Position numbers and translations under genes: made by a program
Shown here: piece after piece, positions 1 to 5,927 of the stretch
Layout: every line of letters starts with the position of its first letter
Position numbering within the stretch: position 1 is the stretch's first letter
Assembly: GCA_963604075.1 (NCBI GenBank)
Contig: CAVCPW010000053.1
Location: forward strand, 1-10,382
Source: Anthropogastromicrobium sp963604075
GTDB taxonomy: Bacteria; Bacillota; Clostridia; Lachnospirales; Lachnospiraceae
Length of the DNA: 10,382 nucleotides
Reading direction: 5' to 3'
The notes under the pieces: model-generated
What the model was told of the DNA's origin: nothing
Databases searched by the model: none
The model's input: only the letters and a program-made list of their open reading frames with translations

Positions 1-62
1 ACATCATCGCAAATCTGTCAATTATCTTTTTTCAAAAAGAAATAGCCTTTTTTCATGCATTA

Positions 63-71
63 TGTTAGAAT
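63..71 (+). promoter_or_regulatory. Extended -10 promoter element for the TetR-family gene
   Basis: TGTTAGAAT reads as an extended -10 (TG, one base, then TAGAAT, which matches TATAAT at 5 of 6 positions). No good -35 is seen at the usual distance, which is acceptable for an extended -10. The predicted start of transcription is near 78, giving a leader of about 45 nt before the preferred start codon. This is inferred from consensus only. Confidence 0.4.
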
Positions 72-121
72 AAAAAAATAAAAGGCAACTGCAAGAGATG
101 AGAGGAGACCTGACATCTGTT

Positions 122-688
122 ATGCAAAATAATTTTACCAAGCTTGCACTTGAAGCTTCCCTGAAAAACATGCTGTTAAAAAAACCCGTTGATAGAATTA
201 CCATCACTGATTTGACAAACGACTGTGGCATCACGCGTATGGCTTTCTATTATCATTTCAAGGATATTTACGATCTTGTTGAGTGGTCATGTTATGAGGA
301 TGCCTCAAAAGCTTTACAAGGAAAGAAGACGTATGAGACCTGGCAAGAAGGACTCATGCAGATTTTTGAGGCTGTCATGGAAAACAAACCATTCATCATG
401 AATGTCTATCATGCGCTGAGCCGTGAGCAGATTGAAAATTATCTGTTTCATCTGACACGCGATCTAATCATGAATGTGGTTTCCGAGTGTTCTAATGGAA
501 TGAAAATTCGTCCTGAGGACCAACGCTTTATTGCAGATTTCTATAAATACAGCTTTGTCGGTGTCATGCTCGACTGGATTAAGAAGGGCATGAAGGAAAA
601 TTATCATGAAATCGTAGATGACATCTGCACAACCATGAGTGGAAACATCAAAAACTCACTTCAAAATTTTGCAAACAAAGGAAACTGA
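122..688 (+). CDS. TetR/AcrR-family transcriptional regulator, probable controller of the oleate hydratase
   Basis: A 188-residue TetR-type repressor. The N-terminal DNA-binding domain spans about residues 5-52. It has the family's ITITDLTNDCGITRMAFYYH helix-turn-helix, followed by FKDIYDLVEW. The C-terminal ligand-binding half is all-helical by appearance and resembles the TetR_C_8/DhaS-like subgroup (LDWIKKGMKEN near the end); that subgroup call is inference. An in-frame ATG lies eight codons upstream at 98. I prefer 122 because GAGGAG at 102-107 precedes it and because TetR proteins usually begin a few residues before the first helix, although the 14-nt spacing is long. The oleate hydratase gene follows on the same strand after 173 bp with no clear terminator between them. 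The regulator probably senses a fatty acid and controls that gene and itself. Ligand and operator are unknown. Confidence 0.85.
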   Translation: MQNNFTKLALEASLKNMLLKKPVDRITITDLTNDCGITRMAFYYHFKDIYDLVEWSCYEDASKALQGKKTYETWQEGLMQIFEAVMENKPFIMNVYHALSREQIENYLFHLTRDLIMNVVSECSNGMKIRPEDQRFIADFYKYSFVGVMLDWIKKGMKENYHEIVDDICTTMSGNIKNSLQNFANKGN

Positions 689-736
689 CCCAAGACTGGA
701 AACTTTTTTATCAAAACAGGGACTTTGATTAATTTT

Positions 737-775
737 TTGTCATTGCCCCTATTTTGTATATGTATCATTTTTGAT
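737..775 (+). promoter_or_regulatory. Possible promoter/operator region of the oleate hydratase gene
   Basis: TTGTCA (737-742) is a fair -35. The following AT-rich run contains TATCAT (763-768), a good -10, but the 20-bp spacing is too long. A small inverted repeat ATCA-TTTT-TGAT (764-775) overlaps this -10 and could be part of a TetR operator, although its arms are very short. The leader after it (about 795-846) is almost free of G and holds AATACTAAA twice (826-834 and 838-846), so it is probably unstructured. Weak evidence overall. Confidence 0.3.
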
Positions 776-861
776 TTATGAATTAAGATAACAATATCAG
801 CAAAATAACAGCAAAACAACAAAGCAATACTAAAACAAATACTAAATGAAAGGTGGTACTG

Positions 862-2817
862 ATGATGTCCGTAAAAAAAAGTACATTAAAGAAAGCAACT
901 GCAGTTGCAGCAGGTGTAGGTGCTGCATATCTGGCAATAAAGAAGGAAAATGAGAAAAAAGTTTCCGAAAAACAGGCTGCCCCGAACAATAGCTATAGAA
1001 ATACTGAACGTGGTAAATACGATAAGAACAGCAAGGGAATTTATTATACCAATGGTAACTACGAAGCATTTGCAAGACCAGAAAAGCCAGAAGGTGTTGA
1101 TAAAAAGCACGCTTATATTGTAGGTAGTGGGCTTGCAGCTCTGTCAGCAGCATGTTTCTTAATACGCGATGGCCAAATGCCCGGTTCCCATATCCATATC
1201 TTAGAGGCAATGGACATAGCCGGTGGTGCATGCGATGGTATTTTTGATCCGTCCCGCGGTTATATTATGAGAGGCGGACGTGAAATGGAGAATCATTTTG
1301 AGTGTCTGTGGGATCTGTTTCACAGCATTCCATCCCTTGAGATTCCGAACGCCTCAGTTCTGGACGAGTTTTACTGGCTGAACAAGCACGATCCAAACTA
1401 CTCACTGTGTCGTGCAACTGAAAACTGTGGCAAGGATGCCCATACGGATGGCAAATTCAATCTAAGTCAGAAGGGCTGTGTGGAGATCATGAAGCTATTC
1501 ATGACAAAGGATGAAGATCTGTACGATAAGACTATCGAGGATGTATTTGATGAGGAAGTATTCAACTCCACATTCTGGATGTACTGGCGTACTATGTTTG
1601 CATTTGAAAACTGGCACAGTGCACTAGAGATGAAACTGTACTTTCAGCGTTTCATCCATCATATTTCTGGTCTGCCGGATTTCAGTGCTCTGAAATTCAC
1701 TAGATACAACCAGTATGAGTCACTGATTCTTCCGATGCAAAAGTACCTTGAGGATGCTGGAGTTGAGTTTTGCTTTGGAGTTGAGGTTACAAATGTTATC
1801 TTCGAATTTAAAGATGGAAAGAAGATTGCATCTGCTATTGAGTGCATGAAAAATGGTGTAGAGGAAGGCATCGTTCTAACTGAAAATGACCTTGTATTTG
1901 TTACAAATGGAAGCTGTACAGAGGGTACCATCTATGGTGATCAGAATCATGCACCTAACGGTGACGCTGAAGTTCGTACAAGTGGCTGCTGGAGCCTGTG
2001 GAAGAACATTGCAAAGCAGGATCCATCCTTCGGTCATCCGGAGAAGTTCTGCTCCGATATTACAAAAACAAACTGGGAGTCTGCTACCGTTACCACGCTG
2101 GATGACAAGATCATCCCGTATATCACCAACATCTGCAAGCGTGATCCAAGAACTGGAAATGTCGTTACCGGCGGTATAGTAAGCTGCGTTGATTCCAATT
2201 GGTTGATGAGTTGGACAATCAATCGTCAGGGTCAGTTCAAGGCACAGGATAAAAATAAAGTTTGCGTATGGGTATATGGTCTGTTCACTGATAAACCAGG
2301 TAACTTTGTTAAAAAGCCAATGAGAGAGTGTACAGGTAAAGAAATCACCGAAGAGTGGCTGTATCACTTAGGTGTTCCAACTGATAAGATTCCAGAGCTT
2401 GCTGAGAACAGCGCTGTATGTGTGCCAACCATGATGCCGTATATTACCGCATTCTTCATGCCGCGCACAAAAGGTGATCGCCCGGACGTTATCCCGGATG
2501 GCTGCGTGAACTTCGCATTCTTAGGTCAGTTCGCTGATACACCTCGTGACACTGTATTCACAACAGAGTATTCTGTAAGAACCGCTATGGAGGCCGTTTA
2601 TGGACTGCTCGGAGTAGACAGAGGTGTACCTGAAGTATGGGGCAGTGTATATGATATCCGCGAGCTGCTTGACAGCACAGTAAAGCTTATGGATGGTAAA
2701 TCTCCACTTGATATCCAACTGCCAGGACCGTTAAATGCATTAAAGAAGCCTCTGCTTCATGTCATTCATGGAACCGTAGTTGAAAAAGTTCTTCAGGATC
2801 ACGATATTATCCAGTAA
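862..2817 (+). CDS. ohyA: Oleate hydratase (fatty-acid double-bond hydratase, formerly myosin-cross-reactive antigen)
   Basis: A 651-residue FAD enzyme that adds water to the cis-9 double bond of oleate and related unsaturated fatty acids, giving 10-hydroxy acids. The dinucleotide-binding fold starts at YIVGSGLAALSAA (residues 85-97). It is followed by the family signature RGGREMENHFECLWDLF (137-153), with E143 at the place of the catalytic Glu, and KLYFQRF, whose Y260 is the probable catalytic Tyr. The conserved C-terminal FLGQFADTPRDTVFTTEYS is intact. Known members have about 560-650 residues. Here about 60-80 residues precede the FAD fold, including a 15-residue hydrophobic run (12-26, ATAVAAGVGAAYLAI) flanked by lysines that could be a short membrane anchor. 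AAAGGTGG (849-856) sits 5 nt before this ATG and 8 nt before the next one at 865. A GTG at 853 lies inside the ribosome-binding site and was not used. Control by the upstream TetR gene is inferred. Confidence 0.95.
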   Translation: MMSVKKSTLKKATAVAAGVGAAYLAIKKENEKKVSEKQAAPNNSYRNTERGKYDKNSKGIYYTNGNYEAFARPEKPEGVDKKHAYIVGSGLAALSAACFLIRDGQMPGSHIHILEAMDIAGGACDGIFDPSRGYIMRGGREMENHFECLWDLFHSIPSLEIPNASVLDEFYWLNKHDPNYSLCRATENCGKDAHTDGKFNLSQKGCVEIMKLFMTKDEDLYDKTIEDVFDEEVFNSTFWMYWRTMFAFENWHSALEMKLYFQRFIHHISGLPDFSALKFTRYNQYESLILPMQKYLEDAGVEFCFGVEVTNVIFEFKDGKKIASAIECMKNGVEEGIVLTENDLVFVTNGSCTEGTIYGDQNHAPNGDAEVRTSGCWSLWKNIAKQDPSFGHPEKFCSDITKTNWESATVTTLDDKIIPYITNICKRDPRTGNVVTGGIVSCVDSNWLMSWTINRQGQFKAQDKNKVCVWVYGLFTDKPGNFVKKPMRECTGKEITEEWLYHLGVPTDKIPELAENSAVCVPTMMPYITAFFMPRTKGDRPDVIPDGCVNFAFLGQFADTPRDTVFTTEYSVRTAMEAVYGLLGVDRGVPEVWGSVYDIRELLDSTVKLMDGKSPLDIQLPGPLNALKKPLLHVIHGTVVEKVLQDHDIIQ

Positions 2818-2877
2818 AACGTTAATTTGATTGATTTACACTAGATCTATTTATCATATCAAATAAATATTTTTTAC

Positions 2878-2909
2878 AAAAACACATCCCAAATTGGGAT
2901 GTGTTTTTT
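2878..2909. terminator. Rho-independent terminator after the oleate hydratase gene
   Basis: A 13-bp perfect stem: AAAAACACATCCC (2878-2890), loop AAATT, then GGGATGTGTTTTT (2896-2908). It is followed by one more T, after which pairing resumes weakly (GTAAA with TTTAC). The T-run terminates + strand transcripts, and the A-run on the left side would allow it to work for the opposite strand too. It lies 60 bp after the hydratase stop codon. Confidence 0.85.
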
Positions 2910-2963
2910 GTAAACCGGCAATTTCATAAAACAATACAAATATTTTTCAGTTAGTCAAAATAA

Positions 2964-3060
2964 ATTGGCGCGTTCCTCTCCCAACGTTGTAGGGAAGATC
3001 CCTGCTTAGTATTTCAGTGAACTACTCCGACTTATAGAAGTCGGAGCTTCCTGCTTAAAA
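2964..3060 (+). mobile_element. IS200/IS605-like right-end / omega-RNA-like remnant without tnpB
   Basis: A compact block with several hairpins and no gene. It contains the palindrome CAACGTTG (2982-2989), a small stem AGGGA-AGA-TCCCT (2991-3003), and a perfect 9-bp stem with a 4-nt loop (CTCCGACTT 3025-3033, ATAG, AAGTCGGAG 3038-3046) followed by CTTCCTGCTTAA. CCTGCTTA occurs twice (3001-3008 and 3050-3057). A GC-rich hairpin followed by CTTC is, from memory, the form of IS200/IS605 right ends, where the TnpB guide RNA is encoded. One frame here reads ARSSPNVVGKIPA then stop, which could be the tail of a lost tnpB. No transposase gene is present in the window. The family assignment comes from pattern recognition and the block edges are approximate. 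It could instead be an unrelated structured RNA or a MITE. Confidence 0.4.
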
Positions 3061-3110
3061 GAATATATATATCAGTAGGCTATGAAACGTATGTAGATAC
3101 CCCATACTAC

Positions 3111-3140
3111 TTAAAACGGAAAGACCCCCAATTATATAAT
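3111..3140 (+). promoter_or_regulatory. Promoter of the 66-residue orphan ORF
   Basis: A perfect -10 TATAAT (3135-3140) lies 18 bp after TTAAAA (3111-3116), a 4-of-6 match to TTGACA. Transcription would begin near 3147, giving a leader of about 23 nt. This is one of the best promoter matches in the window and it supports transcription of the small ORF downstream. Confidence 0.5.
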
Positions 3141-3169
3141 TTTATCAGACAGGAGATGAGAAAAGAACA

Positions 3170-3370
3170 ATGAAAAAAGACTTGGAATCTTTTGCAGATG
3201 CAATGCTGAAATGTAAAACTCAAAAAGAAGCATGTAAAACTGTTTTGGAATACGGTACAGGTACCCTCGAAGCACTATGGAGATATTATAATAAAGACCA
3301 AAAAGCAAAACAAGCTTGTGACCATGCAAGCGATTTGATAGAGTTCGATGATCCAGATACAATCTATTAG
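3170..3370 (+). CDS. Small hypothetical protein (66 residues)
   Basis: I do not recognise this protein. It is soluble-looking, rich in Lys and acidic residues, has three Cys (near residues 15, 22 and 50), no signal peptide or membrane segment, and a likely helical composition. It has its own promoter upstream. Its ribosome-binding site is imperfect: AGGAG at 3151-3155 lies 14 nt from the ATG. A five-codon reading frame starting at 3156 ends in a TGA that overlaps this ATG. It ends in a TAG, after which the same frame stays open for another 21 codons, a second TAG and 32 more codons. The gene may therefore be the front part of a longer broken gene. It sits between an IS605-like remnant and the convergent recombinase, an accessory-looking position. 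Moderate confidence that it is translated. Confidence 0.5.
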   Translation: MKKDLESFADAMLKCKTQKEACKTVLEYGTGTLEALWRYYNKDQKAKQACDHASDLIEFDDPDTIY

Positions 3371-3535
3371 GAAGAAGTATGGCAAAATCAGCAGGAAATA
3401 TTACAATCAACAATCAAGCTAGACAACACCGAATAGATGGACGGAGACAATGCCGAACACACAACATTTTCAGATTACAAGACGCATCTATATTTTTTAC
3501 TTATCGCCATCATCTTTTCGAATTTCATCCCTTAA
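3371..3535 (+). pseudogene. Possible continuation of the small ORF after in-frame amber codons
   Basis: After the TAG at 3368-3370 the same frame reads EEVWQNQQEILQSTIKLDNTE, then TAG (3434-3436), then MDGDNAEHTTFSDYK and a hydrophobic tail up to TAA at 3533-3535. The first 40 or so codons have protein-like composition. A repeat in DNA (GACAACACCGAA at 3422-3433, GACAATGCCGAA at 3446-3457) is kept in frame as DNTE and DNAE. The last 13 codons are antisense to the recombinase end and are probably not real. This could be a decayed gene with two nonsense mutations, or chance in AT-rich DNA. An alternative short ORF from ATG 3379 uses another frame and has AGGAAG just before it. Confidence 0.25.
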
Positions 3536-4579
3536 TCGCACAACATTTCTTGCACTGCGCCGTCTGTCATCCTCAAGAGCCGCGTAGTGTTTTTTTGTAG
3601 TATTTACATCGTTGTGACCAAGCACATCTGCCACCAGATAAATATCGCCTGTCTCACGATACAAATTTGTTCCGTATGTACTGCGCAATTTGTGCGGCGT
3701 GATATGCTTAACAGTCGTGACAGTCTGTGCATATTTTTTTACCAGTTTTTCAACGGCTCTTACACTGATTCTTTTTTTCTGAAGAGACAAAAACAATGCC
3801 TCCTCATGACCTGATACTGCCTCTGTTTTCTTGCGTTCCTCAAGATAGGAAAGAAGAGCTGCTTCTACTTCATCACCAAAATAAACGACAACTTCCTTTC
3901 CTCCCTTTCGATGAATGCGAATTCCATCATTTTTAAAATCAACATCATCTATATTTAATCCGACACATTCAGATACTCGGATACCAGTTCCTAACATCAA
4001 AGTCAAAAGTGCCACATCGCGTACTTTTGTCCGATCATGAAAACGCTGTTCACGTTCAGAGAGTTTATCACCGCTCTCAGCCTGATCAAGCAAAAGCGCA
4101 ACCTCATCAATATCTAATCTGGTAATCGCTTTGTCACGTACCTTCGGCATAGATACCAAATCAACTGGATTGTAAGTAATATCTTCATGCTGAACAAAAT
4201 AGCGATAGAAGGAGCGAAGAGAGGCTAGTTTACGTTTTAACCCCAACTCATGATTTGTCTTGGTAACTTCTTCATTTTCCGGATCACTATAAGCCTGTAA
4301 ATATTCCAGATATTCTTCAATATCAGCTGGACGAAGCTTCTCCAGATCGTCCAGAGTAATATCCTTTACTTCTTTCTGAGCAAAAACGGGGTTATACTCG
4401 TGTAAATAAGAAAAAAATACATTTAAATCATATGCATACGCAATTCGAGTGCGTGATTCTGTACGCGGCTGAATGCCCCTAAAATAATCCTTGGCGTAGG
4501 GTGGAAGTGTACTAATAAGTGATCGTAACCGATACGTATTATCAATATCAATCTGCTCGTTGTATGAATTTGTACTCAT
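3497..4579 (-). CDS. Tyrosine recombinase of the XerC/XerD type
   Basis: A 360-residue site-specific recombinase of the lambda-integrase superfamily, which cuts and rejoins DNA through a 3'-phosphotyrosine. Residues about 25-135 form a SAM-like core-binding domain that contacts DNA. The catalytic domain follows, with the full set visible: R201 (GTGIRVSE), K225 (HRKGG), H296 and R299 (HKLR), H322 (LGH) and nucleophile Y332 (KKHYAAL). It is longer than typical chromosome-dimer XerC/D (about 300), mainly through an N-terminal extension of about 25 residues and an insertion near 95-110. The start ATG overlaps the TAA of the upstream thiolase gene (TAATG), and GGGAGG lies 9 nt before it inside that gene, so the two are probably translationally coupled. 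The steady host-like composition and coupling to a housekeeping gene argue for a resident Xer-type recombinase rather than a phage integrase. No att or dif site is identified. Confidence 0.92.
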   Translation of the reverse strand: MSTNSYNEQIDIDNTYRLRSLISTLPPYAKDYFRGIQPRTESRTRIAYAYDLNVFFSYLHEYNPVFAQKEVKDITLDDLEKLRPADIEEYLEYLQAYSDPENEEVTKTNHELGLKRKLASLRSFYRYFVQHEDITYNPVDLVSMPKVRDKAITRLDIDEVALLLDQAESGDKLSEREQRFHDRTKVRDVALLTLMLGTGIRVSECVGLNIDDVDFKNDGIRIHRKGGKEVVVYFGDEVEAALLSYLEERKKTEAVSGHEEALFLSLQKKRISVRAVEKLVKKYAQTVTTVKHITPHKLRSTYGTNLYRETGDIYLVADVLGHNDVNTTKKHYAALEDDRRRSARNVVRLRDEIRKDDGDK

Positions 4580-5376
4580 TAAACTTTACCTCCCGAAGAA
4601 TCACCTTCTTTTTGATCTTTTTTGATTTGATTTTGAATCTGTTTGACATCCATATGAGTGAGCGCAGCTGTCCAATCCTCGATATTGCCATTTTCGATTG
4701 CATGAAAGAAGCGATCTCTGGCATCTGGATAAATAGTATTTAACTGCTGCATCAGCTGCTGCATATCACTTCTAGCAGAATGACCATCGCGTGGACATAG
4801 ATTTTTGATAACAGGGAGATGATATTGTTGCGCGAAACTGCGAATTTCACCTTCACTTGCATAGATGAGTGGACGGATTACTGCCATTTTACTGTCACTA
4901 TAAGCAGTATACGGAGATACCGCATAAAAACGACCTTCAAAGAGCATCGACATCATCATTGTATACACAATATCTTCCTTATGGTGACCGAGAGCCATTT
5001 TCGTACAACCTAGTTCGGATGCTTTTGATACAAGCGCGCCACGGCGAAGATTTGCGCAGAATGAACAAGAACCATTAGGGTTATCCTGATGGAAAACAAT
5101 CTCTTTGATCTGTGTTTGACAAATAAAAAATTGTACATCAAGTTCCTCACAAAGCCGCTTAACCGGGGTAAAATCCATTCCAAATCCGATGTCAACTGTT
5201 ATTGCACAAAGTGTAAATGAAGCAGGATAGAAGCGTCTAAGACCTGCCAACGCATACAACAAAGCCAGACTGTCTTTACCACCGGAGACAGCAACTGCAA
5301 TTTTATCTCCATTATCAATTAAATGATATTTATCTGCCGCCTGACGTACATAACGGTATAATTTCTGTAATTTCAT
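4579..5376 (-). CDS. ttcA: TtcA-family tRNA 2-thiocytidine synthetase-like PP-loop ATPase
   Basis: A 265-residue cytoplasmic N-type ATP pyrophosphatase. TtcA enzymes activate cytidine 32 of certain tRNAs with ATP and replace its oxygen with sulfur, using an iron-sulfur cluster. The PP-loop SGGKDS is at residues 31-36. The CSFC motif gives C104 and C107, and C194 (KNLCPRDG) is a suitable third cluster ligand; these match the CxxC plus distant Cys of TtcA. LGHHKEDIVYT (129-139) is the conserved adenylation-associated segment. The start is supported by AAAGGA at 5385-5390, 8 nt upstream. The stop overlaps the recombinase start. A probable promoter lies about 110 bp upstream. The substrate is inferred: related PP-loop proteins in Firmicutes may thiolate another site or have no assigned substrate. 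Confidence 0.85.
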   Translation of the reverse strand: MKLQKLYRYVRQAADKYHLIDNGDKIAVAVSGGKDSLALLYALAGLRRFYPASFTLCAITVDIGFGMDFTPVKRLCEELDVQFFICQTQIKEIVFHQDNPNGSCSFCANLRRGALVSKASELGCTKMALGHHKEDIVYTMMMSMLFEGRFYAVSPYTAYSDSKMAVIRPLIYASEGEIRSFAQQYHLPVIKNLCPRDGHSARSDMQQLMQQLNTIYPDARDRFFHAIENGNIEDWTAALTHMDVKQIQNQIKKDQKEGDSSGGKV

Positions 5377-5409
5377 AAATTAAATCCTTTCATTTTTCAC
5401 AATTGGGAA

Positions 5410-5438
5410 TCAACTACCTTTAGGTGATTGGTAGTTGA
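5410..5438. other. Hairpin in the leader of the thiolase-recombinase transcript
   Basis: TCAACTACC (5410-5418) and GGTAGTTGA (5430-5438) pair over 9 bp around an 11-nt loop that contains the palindrome CCTTTAGG at its edge. It would form in the leader RNA about 35 nt before the ttcA start codon. No T-run follows on either strand, so it is not a normal terminator. It could be an operator or an RNA element affecting translation; nothing in the sequence decides between them. Confidence 0.35.
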
Positions 5439-5483
5439 CAAATCTATAATACCTTGCCTTTCTAGTGTAATTCTGGTATATTA

Positions 5484-5512
5484 ATTTTATCACAAAAACA
5501 TGTAAGCGTAAA
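5484..5512 (-). promoter_or_regulatory. Probable promoter of the ttcA-recombinase operon
   Basis: On the minus strand TTTACG (5512-5507) and TAAAAT (5489-5484) are separated by exactly 17 bp. They match the sigma-A consensus at 4 of 6 and 5 of 6 positions. The start of transcription would be near 5477, with a leader of about 100 nt containing the 5410-5438 hairpin. Confidence 0.45.
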
Positions 5513-5747
5513 GAAATTGTAAGACATCATTACAAAAAGAACAAGACAAATCGTTCCGGTGTATAATGGCAACAGTAGGTCTTTTATCTATTTCTTTCAG
5601 TTCAAACTATTCGTTAAACTAGGGTTTCGAGAATAAATATAGATGCTCCCCCATCCTTAAAATCTGTCAATCAAGAAATTATATTAATAACCGTTCACTC
5701 TTGAGGTATCATATTATATGAGCAAAAATTTGTCAATTATATTCTCG
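5513..5747. other. Gene-free divergent region between ttcA and lexA
   Basis: No convincing gene is seen here. It contains an inverted repeat TTGTAA-7-TTACAA (5517-5535) and a perfect + strand TATAAT (5562-5567) without a good -35. It also has a 13-bp palindrome TCATATTATATGA (5709-5721) and two similar words (ATCTGTCAAT near 5660, ATTTGTCAAT near 5729) that also resemble ATCTGTCAAT at 13-22 near the TetR gene. A transcript from 5562 would read towards lexA and could be a second lexA promoter or a small RNA. None of these elements matches a riboswitch or RNA family that I can name. Confidence 0.3.
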
Positions 5748-5798
5748 CGAACATATTTTCGCAAACTTTTGTTTGCATTTTTTGCAAACTTATGTTAT
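5748..5798. promoter_or_regulatory. Three LexA (SOS) operators upstream of lexA
   Basis: The Gram-positive LexA box is CGAAC-4-GTTCG with some degeneracy. Box 1 (5748-5761) is CGAACATATTTTCG, one mismatch in the right half. Box 2 (5762-5775) is CAAACTTTTGTTTG, a perfect palindrome with A for G in the left half, and lies directly against box 1. Box 3 (5785-5798) is CAAACTTATGTTAT, keeping the AAC-4-GTT core. Box 2 overlaps the proposed -35 and box 3 overlaps the -10 of lexA, so bound LexA would block its own promoter. Autoregulation of this kind is standard for LexA. Confidence 0.8.
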
Positions 5799-5801
5799 AC
5801 T
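5773..5801 (+). promoter_or_regulatory. lexA promoter
   Basis: TGTTATACT (5793-5801) is an extended -10, with TATACT matching TATAAT at 5 of 6. TTGCAT (5773-5778) lies 17 bp before it as a weak -35. Transcription would begin near 5808, leaving a leader of about 120 nt before the start codon. The promoter is embedded in LexA boxes 2 and 3. Confidence 0.6.
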
Positions 5802-5927
5802 GAACTTAAGTATACATATCGACACAGTTAGGCTTATTTATTTGAACTGCATTATATTTTGCCGTCTGCCAAGTAGTCTGATATGTAATCACACCTGTAA
5901 CTATCATCATGAAGGAGGATTTTATTT

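Noticed and set aside
98..121. Earlier in-frame ATG for the TetR-family gene
   Set aside because: It would put the GAGGAG ribosome-binding site inside the gene and add eight residues not typical of the family. It cannot be fully excluded because spacing to the chosen start is long.
853..861. GTG start three codons before the oleate hydratase ATG
   Set aside because: The GTG is part of the AAAGGTGG ribosome-binding site, so it cannot be the initiation codon.
842..1231. Minus-strand open frame inside the oleate hydratase gene
   Set aside because: It is antisense to a well-conserved gene, has no ribosome-binding site and no recognisable protein features.
1886..2179. Second + strand frame inside the oleate hydratase gene
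   Set aside because: It lies wholly within a clear coding region in another frame and shows no family features.
2960..3060. CRISPR array
   Set aside because: The repeated CCTGCTTA occurs only twice and is 8 bp long; there are no regular spacers or cas genes.
5410..5438. T-box or other riboswitch in the ttcA leader
   Set aside because: The leader is only about 100 nt, with one small hairpin, no T-box motif and no terminator.
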